DNA of 64,000 nt from Bombyx mori. Taxonomy: Eukaryota > Arthropoda > Insecta > Lepidoptera > Bombycidae. The notes under the pieces are model-generated. The model was not told the DNA's origin and ran no database searches. It was given only the letters and a program-made list of their open reading frames with translations. Position numbers and translations under genes: made by a program. This document shows, one piece after another, positions 54,540 through 64,000 of this stretch. Within the stretch, counting starts at the first letter, position 1, and each line of letters starts with the position of its first letter. The stretch lies in contig NC_085128.1 in the NCBI RefSeq assembly GCF_030269925.1, positions 2,110,501 through 2,174,500 of the forward strand, in the 5' to 3' direction.

Positions 54540-55184
54540 CCCCACTAAGCGTGGTCTCGCCTTGTCGTGGCGGTGGGGCTTAAGCGTGCACCCCGACACC
54601 GTGGAGCAGCGTTGTCTGCACAGGGGTGCCGCGAACTAAGTAGACTGCATACCGTGTTCCCTTTTTCCCACCTTTGCTGGACAAAGGGTGCGTGAAGGGG
54701 GCGAGGGCTCCCTTCTGGAGCCCTCTTGGATGCTAGGCCATGTCCCCGGCAGCTCTCTGGTTGCTAAAGGGGAAGGCCCTCCAGAGGGGGGTACCAGTAC
54801 GCCGGCGTGGCCACATCATGGTCAGACGTGTGGGTCTGTCAGTAATGGCAGACCCCAAGAGGATGAGAAGTGAACCGGAGGGCACTCCCTTCCGGTCGCT
54901 GGTTGCCATGTCCCCGGTTGCCTCTTGGCAGCTACAGGGGAAGGCCCTCCAGAGGGGGGTACCGGTTTACCGGCGTGGCTTCGTAGAAGCATACCGTAAT
55001 CCCTACCGAGTAGGGGACGGGGGCCGCTGCCTAGCAGGGGCCGCGAGGATGCGAACCTCTATAAAAAATGCCCTAATCCTAAGCTTGTGACGTGCCCGGT
55101 GATGGGATGAGTGGCTGGAGGGAGTCCAGTCGTGAGGGCCGTCCCAGGGGACCGACCCCTGGTTAAATATCAAAGGAAAAATTA
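54540..55184 (+). other. 5' UTR of R1-clade LINE copy 2
   Basis: The GC-rich leader has the 5'-terminal CCCCAC/GTGGGG pairing and the duplicated module of about 75 bp (period 168) also seen in copy 1. An in-frame stop (taa in ggttaaatatc) and a second taa just before ATGATG at 55185 show that translation starts at that MetMet pair. Confidence 0.75.
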
Positions 55185-57569
55185 ATGATGGCAAAGTTTT
55201 TAAAAAAATTACCCCAGGAGGGTACCACCCTAGGTGGAGAATCCCTCCGTGCTTCCACCTTGGTGGGAGCACGCAGCCCCGCGTATTCTGGGGGGGGCAA
55301 AGCTTGCCAGGACGAAGGGGGCTGTGTGACGGGCAGCGGAAAACCCGTCGAACAGAGATACGCCAGCGCTGACTTGACGCCTTCTGGGCTCTTCAGTGAC
55401 AGCGAGGCGGCTGGCTCGAAAGAGACAACCGCCAAAAAGATAAGGCGGAAAAGGAAACCCCAGCGAGTTTCCTCACGCGAGGGGGGAGGGGAGCCAGCGT
55501 CATCCTCTGGCGCAGATGCCCCGCCGGAGAAGGTACTGGTAGTCTCCGATGCGGCCTCTGCTGCGGAGGACATGCCGCCACCTAAAGAAAGACCCGCCCG
55601 GAGGAGGGGCGCGCCGTCACCGGCGCAGTCATCGGCGTCGATGTCTGTCGCCTCACTGGACGGGCGAACGACAGAGGAGGAAGATGGCGGCCTTCAAGAT
55701 CCTGCCTTGGTCATAGACAGGGCCATGAGGACCGTCAAGTCATATGCGGCCAACGGCACTAAGACCAAAGCCGCTGGCCGTAAGCTGCGAGAGGTGGTCT
55801 CGCAGGTCTCGAAGGTTCTGCCTTCGGTTGCTTCCGCCAATGACCAGGTGGTACAGCTGATGGCGGAGAATTCGAGGCTTCGAGCACTACTTCAAGCCCA
55901 ACAGCAGCCTGGTGATGGGGCTGCTGCTTCGAGGAGGGCAGCGGCGTCGACGCCGTCGCCCGCGTTGCCCCGGGCCACTGGGTTGCGGACTCCTCCGGCT
56001 CCTGTACCGGCAGCGACGTCATGTATCGCCGGGGCCCCTCGGAGTCACCGTTCTCCGGCGCTGACTGGCGATGGGTGGCCTGTGCTGCCGCCACCGCGCG
56101 CGGCTGAGCAGGGTCCACGTCTCCCGTCACCGCGCACTAGAGAGATGACCGTTACCAAGCGGCAGCAGGCACTCGTGGGGCCACGGGAGCTAGCTGGAAA
56201 GTTCAGCCTGAACGAGGTCATCAGTCGCACTGTCCAGGTTGTACTAGAAAGGCTGGACGGCAGGCTGGCGGCCCTCGAGGCGCAGCTCATTGCTCCGGCT
56301 GACGCTCGGCGACCGGCATATGCCGCGGTGTCGGGTACTCCAGCCGCTCGCCCCGCCCCCGTACGGGCTCCAGCTACTAAGTTGGGCCCGGGACGGGATA
56401 GAACCAAACGGGGGGGCGGTGCCAACTCGAAACGACCATCGCAAGCACCCCAGCCCCGTCCGCTGTCTCCGCCTTCGTCTAACATGGACGAGGGGTGGAA
56501 CGTGGTGGCCCGGCGGGGTAACAAGAAGGCCCCATTGACAGCTCCACAAGTGGGTGGAGCGCCCGCGGCCACGGCGGCTCAGGCTGCTCCCCAACAGGGT
56601 CGAGCGCCTGTAGCCGCCAAAAATAAAAATAAAAACAAAAAAACAAAGAAGCCACCGCGCGCGCCGCGATCGGCGGCAGTGGTCCTAACGCTGCTGCCGG
56701 CTGCCAAAGCAAAGGGCATGACATACGGAGATGTTATTGCTCGGGCGCGCGCGGCAGTTGACCTGGATGAGATCGGGGCGGGGGAGGGCCTCCGCTGTAG
56801 GCAGACAGCCAATGGGGCCAAGCTGCTAGAATGTCCCGTTGCCGACAGTGCCGGCATCGCGGAGCGTCTGGCGGCAAGGCTCCGTATGGTTCTGCCTGAA
56901 GAGGAGGTGCGGGTGCATAGGCCGGTCAAGATGGCTGAATTGAGAGTGACCGGCCTGGACGACTGCACCACCAGGGATGAGGTGGCGGCGGCCGTCGCTG
57001 CCCAGGGCAACTGTGCCCCGCAGAATATAACCGTAGGCGAGCTGCGCTCTGGTTATACCGGGGCCGGCTCCGTGTGGGTACGTTGCCCGGTGGAGGCGGC
57101 CGTCGCCCTGGCTACTCCTCCGCCTGGGAGACCGTCGGGGGATCCGGGCAGGTTGCGCGTGGGCTGGATAGCAGCCCACGTGCGCCTGCTAGAACCGCGT
57201 GCCTGGCGGTGCCTAAGGTGCTTCAGCACTGGGCACTGCCTCGCCAAGTGCGTGAGTGCGGTTGACCGCAGTGGACTGTGTTTCCGCTGTGGTCAGCCTG
57301 GACACAAGGCGGCCGTGTGCTTGGCTGCGCCGCATTGTTCACTATGCGCGGCGGCCGGACGCAAGGCTGATCACCGGACCGGGGGCAAGGCATGCCCCCC
57401 GGCCGGCAAAAATGCAATTCGAAATTGGCGCCGCCAAGCTAAGCGGCGCCAAAAGAAGCGGTCGGCCGGGGGAGCACCGGCTGACACTTTGGCCCCCGCT
57501 GAGGCGTTCGAGCCCGATAGCGGGGACAATAGAGTAGGGGAGGGGGCGATGGATGTGGTCCAGCCTTAA
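55185..57569 (+). CDS. ORF1 (gag-like nucleic-acid-binding protein) of R1-clade LINE copy 2
   Basis: 794 residues, the same length as in copy 1 and nearly identical. Layout: basic/Ser-rich N-terminus, helical leucine stretch near 215-240 (VVQLMAENSRLRALL), Ala/Pro-rich linker, Lys-rich run near 480-495, and a conserved core with LRVTGLDDCTTRDEV. Three zinc knuckles follow at about 676-735 (CLRCFSTGHCLAKC, CFRCGQPGHKAAVC, then CSLC with downstream H and C), then a basic tail. The expected role is binding the element RNA and forming the particle that delivers ORF2 protein to DNA. The TAA stop shares its last base with the ORF2 ATG. Confidence 0.94.
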   Translation: MMAKFLKKLPQEGTTLGGESLRASTLVGARSPAYSGGGKACQDEGGCVTGSGKPVEQRYASADLTPSGLFSDSEAAGSKETTAKKIRRKRKPQRVSSREGGGEPASSSGADAPPEKVLVVSDAASAAEDMPPPKERPARRRGAPSPAQSSASMSVASLDGRTTEEEDGGLQDPALVIDRAMRTVKSYAANGTKTKAAGRKLREVVSQVSKVLPSVASANDQVVQLMAENSRLRALLQAQQQPGDGAAASRRAAASTPSPALPRATGLRTPPAPVPAATSCIAGAPRSHRSPALTGDGWPVLPPPRAAEQGPRLPSPRTREMTVTKRQQALVGPRELAGKFSLNEVISRTVQVVLERLDGRLAALEAQLIAPADARRPAYAAVSGTPAARPAPVRAPATKLGPGRDRTKRGGGANSKRPSQAPQPRPLSPPSSNMDEGWNVVARRGNKKAPLTAPQVGGAPAATAAQAAPQQGRAPVAAKNKNKNKKTKKPPRAPRSAAVVLTLLPAAKAKGMTYGDVIARARAAVDLDEIGAGEGLRCRQTANGAKLLECPVADSAGIAERLAARLRMVLPEEEVRVHRPVKMAELRVTGLDDCTTRDEVAAAVAAQGNCAPQNITVGELRSGYTGAGSVWVRCPVEAAVALATPPPGRPSGDPGRLRVGWIAAHVRLLEPRAWRCLRCFSTGHCLAKCVSAVDRSGLCFRCGQPGHKAAVCLAAPHCSLCAAAGRKADHRTGGKACPPAGKNAIRNWRRQAKRRQKKRSAGGAPADTLAPAEAFEPDSGDNRVGEGAMDVVQP

Positions 57570-60500
57570 TGGATCACACCTATCGCTTCCTCCAAGGAAA
57601 TTTGAACCACTCCGCCGGGGCTCAGGACATGCTGCTCCAGACTATGGCGGAGTGGTCAATTGACGTGGCTGTGGTCGCCGAGCCGTACTTCGTTCCCCCA
57701 GCGGACGACTGCTGGTTTGGGGACGTTGATGGCTTGGCGGCCATACATATAAGAAGATCCGCGATGATTCCTCCCCTGGCGATGGTGACCAGGGGCCCCG
57801 GGATCGTCGCGGTACAACTAGAAAATACCGTCGTGATCGGGGTGTACTTCTCTCCAAATCGGCCTACCGTCGAGTTCGAGCGGTTTCTGGACGGGCTAGA
57901 GGTGATCGCTCGTCACCTCTCTCCCCGTTCGGTGATACTGGCGGGGGACTTCAATGCGAAGTCTGTCGCTTGGGGTTCCCCATCCACGGACGCTCGTGGT
58001 AGGCTGTTGGAGGAGTGGGCGGTCGCGGCCGATCTCTGTATCGTTAACAGGGGCTCGGTCGCGACATGCGTGCGGTGGATGGGAGAGTCTATCGTGGACT
58101 TGACGTTCGCGAGCTCGTCCATCGCACAGCGCATCCTGGGCTGGGGCGTGGTGGTGGGGGCGGAATCGTTGTCGGATCACCGGTATATCCGGTTCGATCT
58201 TTCCGCTCCCGCGCCGACGCCGGCCGCAGGCGCTCGCGGGGTTAACCCCCCGCGGAGTGCGTCCCGATCATTCCCTAGGTGGGCATTGAAGCTCCTGAAG
58301 AAGGAGCTCCTGGTGGAGGCCTCTATAGTGGCGGCGTGGACGCCCATGCGTCCACACCCTTTCGACGTGGAGGCTGAGGCCGAATGGTTCCGCGGCGCGA
58401 TGCACCGCATATGCGATGCCTCGATGCCCCGGGTCGGCCCTCGGCATTGTGGACGGCGGCAGTCGCCCTGGTGGTCGCCCGAAATTGCGAGACTGCGTGC
58501 AGTCTCCATTCGGGCGAGCCGCCGGTGCGCTAGACACCGCCGTCGCCGCCACTTGCGGCGCGACGGCCCCGTCGCGTTCGCGGAGGAGGAGACCCGGCTG
58601 CACGGCGAATATCGTGCTGCGAAGGACGCCCTGCGGCTGGCCATCAGGCGGGCCAAGGAGCAGAACATGGAGAGACTCTTGGAGGCGCTCGAAGCGGATC
58701 CATGGGGGAGCCCGTATAGGCTGGTGCGCGGCAAACTGCGCCCGTGGGCCCCCCCTTTGACTGAGCGACTTCAGCCTCAACAGCTGCGGGACATCGTTTC
58801 GGCGTTGTTCCCGCAGGAGCGGGAGGGTTTTGTTCCCCCTGCTATGGGTGAGCCGTCGGACGCCATCGACGGCGAAGCCCCTGCTGAGGTGCCCCGTATC
58901 ACTGGGGCAGAGCTCCGTGTGGCCGTTGTCAGGATGACTGCAAAGGACACGGCCCCCGGCCCGGACGGAGTCCATGGCCGGGTGCTGGCCTTGGCCCTCG
59001 ATGCCCTGGGGGAACGGCTCCTGGAGCTATTTAATGGTTGCCTGGAGTCGGGACGGTTTCCGTTGCTCTGGCGGACGGGCAGACTTGTGTTGTTAAGAAA
59101 GGAGGGGCGCCCGGTGGATACAGCCGCCGGGTATCGTCCTATCGTACTGCTGGACGAGACGGGAAAATTGCTGGAGCGTATTCTGGCTGCCCGCATCGTT
59201 CAGCACCTGGTCGGGGTTGGACCTGACCTGTCGGCGGAGCAGTTCGGCTTCCGGGAGGGCCGTTCGACCGTGGATGCGATACTTCGCGTGCGGGCCCTCT
59301 CGGACGAGGCTGTCTCACGGGGTGGGGTGGCGCTGGCGGTGTCTCTTGACATCGCCAACGCATTTAACACCCTGCCCTGGTCTGTGATAGGGGGGGCACT
59401 GGAGAGGCATGGAGTGCCCCTCTACCTCCGCCGGCTGGTTGGCTCCTATTTGGAGGCCAGGTCGGTCGAATGTACCGGGTACGGTGGGACCCTTCACCGT
59501 TTTCCGGTCGTGCGTGGTGTTCCACAGGGGTCAGTTCTCGGACCCCTCTTGTGGAACATCGGGTACGACTGGGTGCTGAGGGGTGCCCTCCTCCCGGGCC
59601 TCCGTGTTATTTGTTACGCGGACGACACTTTGGTCGTGGCCCGGGGGGATGATTATAGAGAGTCTGCCCGTCTCGCCACAGCGGGAGTGGCCCTCGTCGT
59701 CGGGAGGATAAAGAGACTGGGCCTCGACGTGGCGCTCAGTAAATCCGAGGCCTTGTGGTTTCACGGGCCGCGGAGAGCGCCACCTGTCGACGCCCACATC
59801 GTGGTTGGGGGCGTCCGGATAGGGGTCGGGGTGCAGTTAAGGTACCTCGGCCTCGTGTTGGACGGCCGGTGGGCTTTTCGTGCTCACTTTGCGGAGCTGG
59901 TCCCCCGGTTAATGAGGACGGCCGGTTCTTTGAACCGACTGCTCCCAAATATCGGGGGGCCGGATCAGTTTGTACGCCGCCTCTACGCTGGGGTGGTGCG
60001 ATCGATGGCCCTGTACGGTGCGACTGTATGGGCTGAGCCGCGCAATCGGGCTACTATGGCTCGGTTCCTGCGCCGGCCGCAGCGCACCGTTGCTATCAGG
60101 GTCATCCGTGGATATCGCACCGTCTCATTCGAGGCGGCGTGTGTGTTGGCGGGGACGCCGCCATGGGAGCTGGAGGCGGAGTCGCTCGCTGCCGACTATC
60201 GGTGGCGCAGTGAGCTTCGTGCTCTGGGCGTGGCGCGTCCCTCCAAAAGTGAGCTGCGGGCGCGGAAGGCCCATTCTCGGCGGTCCGTGCTCGAATCGTG
60301 GTCGAGGCGGTTGGCCAACCCCACGTGGGGTCTACGGACCGTCGAGGCGGTTTACCCAGTCTTTTATGACTGGGTGAATCGTGGCCGAGGACGCCTCACC
60401 TTCCGTCTGGTGCAGGTGCTGACTGGGCACGGATGCTTCGGAAAGTACCTGCACCGGATAGGAGCTGAGCCGACGACGAGGTGCCACCATTGTGGACACG

Positions 60501-60742
60501 ACCTGGACACGGCGGAGCATACGCTCGCTGTCTGCCCCGCATGGAAGGTGCAGCGCCGTATCCTTGTCGCAAAGATAGGACCAGACGAGTCTTGGAAGGC
60601 TATGCTCGACTTCTGCGAGTGCACCATCTCGCAGAAGGAGGCGGCGGGGCGAGTGAGGCAAAGCTCTCCTCACTACGCAGAAACCCGCCGCCGCCGAGCA
60701 GGGGGTCGGGACCGGGGTCCCGTCCGTGACCCGGCCCCCTAA
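57569..60742 (+). CDS. ORF2 (AP-like endonuclease + reverse transcriptase) of R1-clade LINE copy 2
   Basis: 1057 residues. Endonuclease (about 1-225): FLQGNLNH, AVVAEPYF, ILAGDFNAKSVAWGS and SLSDHRYI carry the expected Asn, Glu, Asp-Asn and Asp-His residues. Reverse transcriptase: APGPDGVHG, GYRPIVLLDETGKLLERI, FGFREGRST, SLDIANAFNTLPW (near 593-605), GVPQGSVLGPLLW and the catalytic Y-A-D-D at 683-686. The C-terminal zinc motif CHHCGHDLDTAEHTLAVC starts near 972, as usual in the R1 clade. There is no RNase H. Relative to copies 1 and 3, residues LSLPGVVASMLGGD after KIGPD are missing (a 42-bp deletion with GAC at both edges), so the full protein would be 1071 residues. Activity is likely unless that segment is needed. 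Confidence 0.95.
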   Translation: MDHTYRFLQGNLNHSAGAQDMLLQTMAEWSIDVAVVAEPYFVPPADDCWFGDVDGLAAIHIRRSAMIPPLAMVTRGPGIVAVQLENTVVIGVYFSPNRPTVEFERFLDGLEVIARHLSPRSVILAGDFNAKSVAWGSPSTDARGRLLEEWAVAADLCIVNRGSVATCVRWMGESIVDLTFASSSIAQRILGWGVVVGAESLSDHRYIRFDLSAPAPTPAAGARGVNPPRSASRSFPRWALKLLKKELLVEASIVAAWTPMRPHPFDVEAEAEWFRGAMHRICDASMPRVGPRHCGRRQSPWWSPEIARLRAVSIRASRRCARHRRRRHLRRDGPVAFAEEETRLHGEYRAAKDALRLAIRRAKEQNMERLLEALEADPWGSPYRLVRGKLRPWAPPLTERLQPQQLRDIVSALFPQEREGFVPPAMGEPSDAIDGEAPAEVPRITGAELRVAVVRMTAKDTAPGPDGVHGRVLALALDALGERLLELFNGCLESGRFPLLWRTGRLVLLRKEGRPVDTAAGYRPIVLLDETGKLLERILAARIVQHLVGVGPDLSAEQFGFREGRSTVDAILRVRALSDEAVSRGGVALAVSLDIANAFNTLPWSVIGGALERHGVPLYLRRLVGSYLEARSVECTGYGGTLHRFPVVRGVPQGSVLGPLLWNIGYDWVLRGALLPGLRVICYADDTLVVARGDDYRESARLATAGVALVVGRIKRLGLDVALSKSEALWFHGPRRAPPVDAHIVVGGVRIGVGVQLRYLGLVLDGRWAFRAHFAELVPRLMRTAGSLNRLLPNIGGPDQFVRRLYAGVVRSMALYGATVWAEPRNRATMARFLRRPQRTVAIRVIRGYRTVSFEAACVLAGTPPWELEAESLAADYRWRSELRALGVARPSKSELRARKAHSRRSVLESWSRRLANPTWGLRTVEAVYPVFYDWVNRGRGRLTFRLVQVLTGHGCFGKYLHRIGAEPTTRCHHCGHDLDTAEHTLAVCPAWKVQRRILVAKIGPDESWKAMLDFCECTISQKEAAGRVRQSSPHYAETRRRRAGGRDRGPVRDPAP

Positions 60743-61120
60743 GGGCTTCGAGCTCCACCCGCTTTGTGCGGGGAGCAACCTAGGCGTGGGGCGGCGTGGT
60801 AGGTCGCGTTCCCCCGACCGCTCCGGGGGAAGGTGTAGCGCGGCGCTATCAATCGGGCTCTTGGCCCGTCGACCGAGGGAACCGGCGGTCGTGTTGTTGG
60901 CGGCCGCCGGTCCGGCGTCTGGGGGACGGCGGGATGGATGTAATGTGCACTGCGTAAACCCTGTCCCGCCGTCTCAATAGCTCCGACTGGGTTCCCACCC
61001 GGTCCGGGGTAGGGCGCCGGCTGTGAGCGGCAGGAGTTTTTAGTGAGGTTCGACTCCCACATACCCCACCTGCTGTGCGGGTGGGGATCCGGCGATTTTC
61101 TCCTGTGGAAAAAAAAAAAA
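60743..61120 (+). other. 3' UTR and poly(A) of R1-clade LINE copy 2
   Basis: As in copy 1: B-box/T-arm-like GGTTCGACTCC at 61047-61057, terminal hairpin CCCCACC...GGTGGGG at 61064-61086, and an A tail of 12 nt. Confidence 0.7.
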
Positions 61121-61133
61121 ATCCCCTTTACCT

Positions 61134-63000
61134 ATCTCAGAATAGAATCAAAACAAACCTACAAAACCATAGCCCCATTTACAAATTCACACCTATTCTA
61201 AAAGAAAAAAGAACTTTTTCCTCAAGCCCCCGTTTTAGGATTCTTCCTGTATCATAGCGCTCAGGAAGCATTGTGGAGGTTAAATGTCACTCATATAATA
61301 AAATACATAGTTAATAGTTTAACCCAGTATACGAACTAGTTCACAAAGGATTTAAACTATTCAGATATAATAGCAATCTCTTATTATATGGCCGAAGTTT
61401 AACAAGAACGCCATAAGTTCTTCCTGCCCTCGACCACGGAAGATCCGAATTCAACAAATACCTATAACCTCCCTGAATGTGTTGCCAGACTTTATGCAAT
61501 AACTGGCATTTAGACTTTTCTTTATCTGTAAACTGTATTTGTTAGTTTTTTTTTTTCAGATATAGAAAATTTACTAGCACTATCATTTTAAGCTTTACGA
61601 TGATTTGATAGTAGCATTAAATGTCGTTTAATCATGGTATTCCATCGTAATGGGTAGTGGGAGCAATCCCATTGTAAACACTTAATTAGACATTTAGAAT
61701 AATCAGCACATTTCCCAGAATAGAATAGAATCTCATAACTCCGAATAGAGTCTCAAGATAGTGTCTCCTAGATAAAACTGACGGGTGGGTATCAATAAAA
61801 TTCTACTTATTCGTTTTATCTTTCGGAATTTTTACTGATTACGATATTTTTTTCTAAAATCCAAAACTAGTATTACATGTACAGAGCATCTTCACAACCA
61901 AATTCAAATTTGATTTTTATTCTTCGAACGCAGGCAACACTCGCTAACTTACCTTATTACATCGGAAGAATTTTAACGAGATGCTAACTTGTTTATAAAT
62001 TGAATTCTGTTGAATACCAGCCTGTTGCCGTATAGATTAACTTTGGAAAAAGTTAAATGATTCCGTTCGGAAATTGCGGGAACAATAACGTAACGTTGTT
62101 AAAAAGTTGTAGCGTTTTAAACTTATTATTGTGATTTAATTTGTTAAAGAAATTCTGTGTTTTGCAATTTTATTTTAGAATGGAGTTATTTCTTCCGTAT
62201 CGCCTTTGTAATTTTGTTATATTTAGGTTAAATATTCGACCGGTCCTGTCCTTGTTTTTCACCACTAGCAATCGAAACTCATTATCTAAATATATTAATA
62301 TTATATATGTGAGAGTTTCTGTGTAAATAGATGTTTAGTACTATTAAAAAAAAAAAAAACATTTGTGCAATTCACACGTGGTAGAAGTGAAACCTTCCAA
62401 AATTAAAATACAATTATCCTAAACGTCTTAAGTATATGTAAAATGTTGTCATTAGTAAATAATTGTAAGGTAGCGCCCTCTGTGAATTGATATTTTAATT
62501 TCACGTATAATCCTAAATTAAAATTCACTACAAGAGCTTTCATACACACGTTAGTATTAAAAAATCTCACAGATGGCGCTGTATTAAATAGTATGTATAT
62601 TTCTGTCTCATTCTTTGATGGCTTCATCCTACACATTTTTGTATTTGTGTCTCTTACCTGTCGTTTTTTCCGTTGCATCCGGTTTGAAATCACAACGATT
62701 CTAAAGAAGTTTTCACTTCAAAAACAAAAATGGCTGAACAATTTCATCATATTTTCCACAAAAATGGTTTTTACATGGTAAATTATATGACCCAGGCAAT
62801 ATCGGGTATATCATCTATAATAAATACAAACCAATTTTTAATCAACGTCTAGGTCGTTATATGTCCTAATCTACATATCTGTTAATTGATGGGCCATAGA
62901 GTTCACAAGCAAGTCCTTATCCCAAAAGATTGCGACATTTTTCATTCTTACTGAATTGCAAATAGAATGCGGATAAAACGGCATGTCTAATATAGATATT
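61134..63000. other. Unassigned AT-rich DNA
   Basis: About 1.9 kb with no recognised repeat, gene or RNA; open frames do not exceed 96 codons. Confidence 0.45.
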
Positions 63001-63410
63001 AATCTGTGGACGTTAGAAATATTAGTCTGTAGAGGAGACTTTTTGGCAGAAACGCGAAGAGTGAAATTGTGTTATTTGTTTTATCTTGTCTATTTAGTGT
63101 TTCTTCAGTTTTAAATTTGTAATAACGGTGGTTTATTAACAGTATAATATCTGTAAAACTGCACAAGTGTGGGAAAATGAAACATAGCCGCTGGACGTAA
63201 CTTCTCCGGATCTTCCAAAAAGTCCACTGAAAGAATCACAGTAAATGACCACCATTTTACTGAGATTATATTTCATCACATATCATCACATCTCATTTCA
63301 TTCCTTATTATCAATTTTTCATATAAATAAGAATATAAATTAAAATAAGACATGACTTAAAGGTCATAGTTACCAGGTTATAAAAACCCTTTAAAAAAAA
63401 CTAGTCTGTA
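63001..63410 (-). repeat. Unclassified dispersed repeat (copy 2)
   Basis: The segment 63241-63410 is the inverted counterpart of 12900-13140 (aagacatgacttaaaggtca). Upstream words such as ccaccattttactgagatt and ttaacagtataatatctgta are ones I associate with a silkworm interspersed repeat, so the element probably extends to about 63000. It is non-coding. Confidence 0.55.
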
Positions 63411-63702
63411 GAATCAAAAAATACAAGTGTGCTAGAAATACTAGTAGTATCCTCGCTTATTGTCTCATATATTTACCCTAATTCCCAACGAATAGCCAAA
63501 GGTATGGATGCGTACAGTAACAGGCGAGCCTATTTCTATCCCGAAGCAATCAAAGCGCTAGTTCGAAGAATATGAAGCCGTGGTATCATTTCGATTGCGA
63601 AATTTTGTCTCTTAGGAGCATTCATGCTGAAAAAATTGTGTACTTTTTTAAATAAGAACTTTATTTTCAACTAAAAACTATTTTAACTATAAAATATCTA
63701 GT
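63411..63702. other. Unassigned DNA
   Basis: Nothing recognised. Confidence 0.4.
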
Positions 63703-63995
63703 TTTTAAATATATATAAAAATGAATTGCTGTTCGTTAGTCTCGCTAAAACTCGAGAACGGCTGGACCGATTTGGCTAATTTTGGTCTTGAATTATTTGC
63801 GGAAGTCCAGAGAAGGTTTAAAAGGTAGATAAATATGAAAATACTCGGAATTAAATAAAAATAACAACTTTGTTTTCCCTTTGAAGTGTCCCCCGTCGGA
63901 CGGACTCCTTTTGTTTGTTTTAAGTTTATTTTATACAAAAACTTAGATCTTTTAACTATAGATTGAGGCACTATGAAGTCTACCGGGTCAGCTAG
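63703..63995 (+). mobile_element. Helitron-like non-autonomous element, family B
   Basis: aaatatatataaaaatgaat at the start and gtctaccgggtcagCTAG at the end. It contains the ccctttgaagtgtcccccg segment present in the 2421 copy but lost from the 42427 copy. The base after CTAG is C here, not the usual T. The 5' TC is not clear. Confidence 0.7.
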
Positions 63996-64000
63996 CTTAT

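Larger units (their letters stand above)
54527..61133 (+). mobile_element. R1-clade non-LTR retrotransposon, copy 2 (both ORFs open), with TSD
   Basis: The element is 54540-61120 (6581 bp), flanked by a perfect 13-bp repeat ATCCCCTTTACCT (54527-54539, 61121-61133). It has the same start (CCCCACTAAGCG), leader, ORF1, ORF2 and 3' UTR as copy 1. ORF1 and ORF2 are both uninterrupted. The only visible lesion is an in-frame 42-bp loss near the C-terminus of ORF2 relative to copies 1 and 3. The target sequence is unlike that of copy 1, so this family is not tied to a single rDNA or telomeric target, unlike several R1-clade relatives. Confidence 0.96.

Noticed and set aside
63705..63971. 88-codon minus-strand frame, with a similar one at 42423-42653
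   Set aside because: Both are reverse readings of the same Helitron-like repeat. The similarity reflects DNA homology, not a conserved protein.

Overview
This is eukaryotic, AT-rich DNA packed with transposable elements. It almost certainly comes from a silkworm (Bombyx mori or a close relative). The identification rests on many copies of the tRNA-derived SINE Bm1, several BMC1-like (jockey-type) LINE 3' ends, lepidopteran Helitron-like elements that end in CTAGT, and GC-rich R1-clade and jockey-clade LINEs set in AT-rich host DNA. I find no host protein-coding gene, tRNA gene, rRNA gene or CRISPR array that I can support. The coding capacity is all retrotransposon or transposon protein.

Layout. 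About 0.9-4.5 kb: nested Bm1 SINEs, two back-to-back Helitron-like elements and a dispersed lepidopteran repeat. 4.7-10.7 kb: an R1-clade LINE (copy 1) with a 12-bp target-site duplication (TSD) and a broken ORF2. 10.8-16.4 kb: LINE fragments, including one 5'-truncated jockey-type LINE with its own TSD. 17.2-24.4 kb: an apparently full-length jockey-clade LINE with two intact ORFs, an unusual 3' UTR and an 11-bp flanking repeat. 24.5-34.7 kb: Bm1 copies, LINE tails and unassigned DNA. 35.0-35.9 kb: a truncated R1-clade LINE of a second family with a 14-bp TSD. 36.7-37.1 kb: a probable solo LTR inside an old Bm1. 38.9-49.9 kb: Bm1 copies (some nested), RTE-like LINE ends, a Helitron-like element, a possible hAT-type MITE and a short third copy of the first R1-clade family. 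51.96-53.25 kb: a maT-type (DD37D) mariner with a broken transposase. 54.5-61.1 kb: R1-clade LINE copy 2, with uninterrupted ORF1 and ORF2 and a 13-bp TSD. 61.1-64 kb: unassigned DNA, a dispersed repeat and a third Helitron-like copy.

How the parts work together. In both full LINE families, ORF1 encodes a zinc-knuckle RNA-binding protein. ORF2 encodes an AP-like endonuclease that nicks the target and a reverse transcriptase that primes on the nick. ORF1 stop and ORF2 start overlap (TAATG in the R1-clade element, ATGGCTAG in the jockey element), which suggests coupled translation. Bm1 has no protein and depends on such a LINE. TSDs and nesting give a relative order: old Bm1 and LINE remnants first, then younger Bm1, LINE and LTR insertions inside them, with the two nearly identical R1-clade copies among the youngest.

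I did not find an obviously new biological system. The most unusual signals are: a long hairpin framed by degenerate TTAGG-like blocks in the jockey 3' UTR; a pol III B-box/T-arm-like motif in the R1-clade 3' UTR; a paired base change in the BMC1-type 3' UTR hairpin; and many Bm1 copies cut at the edge of one hairpin.
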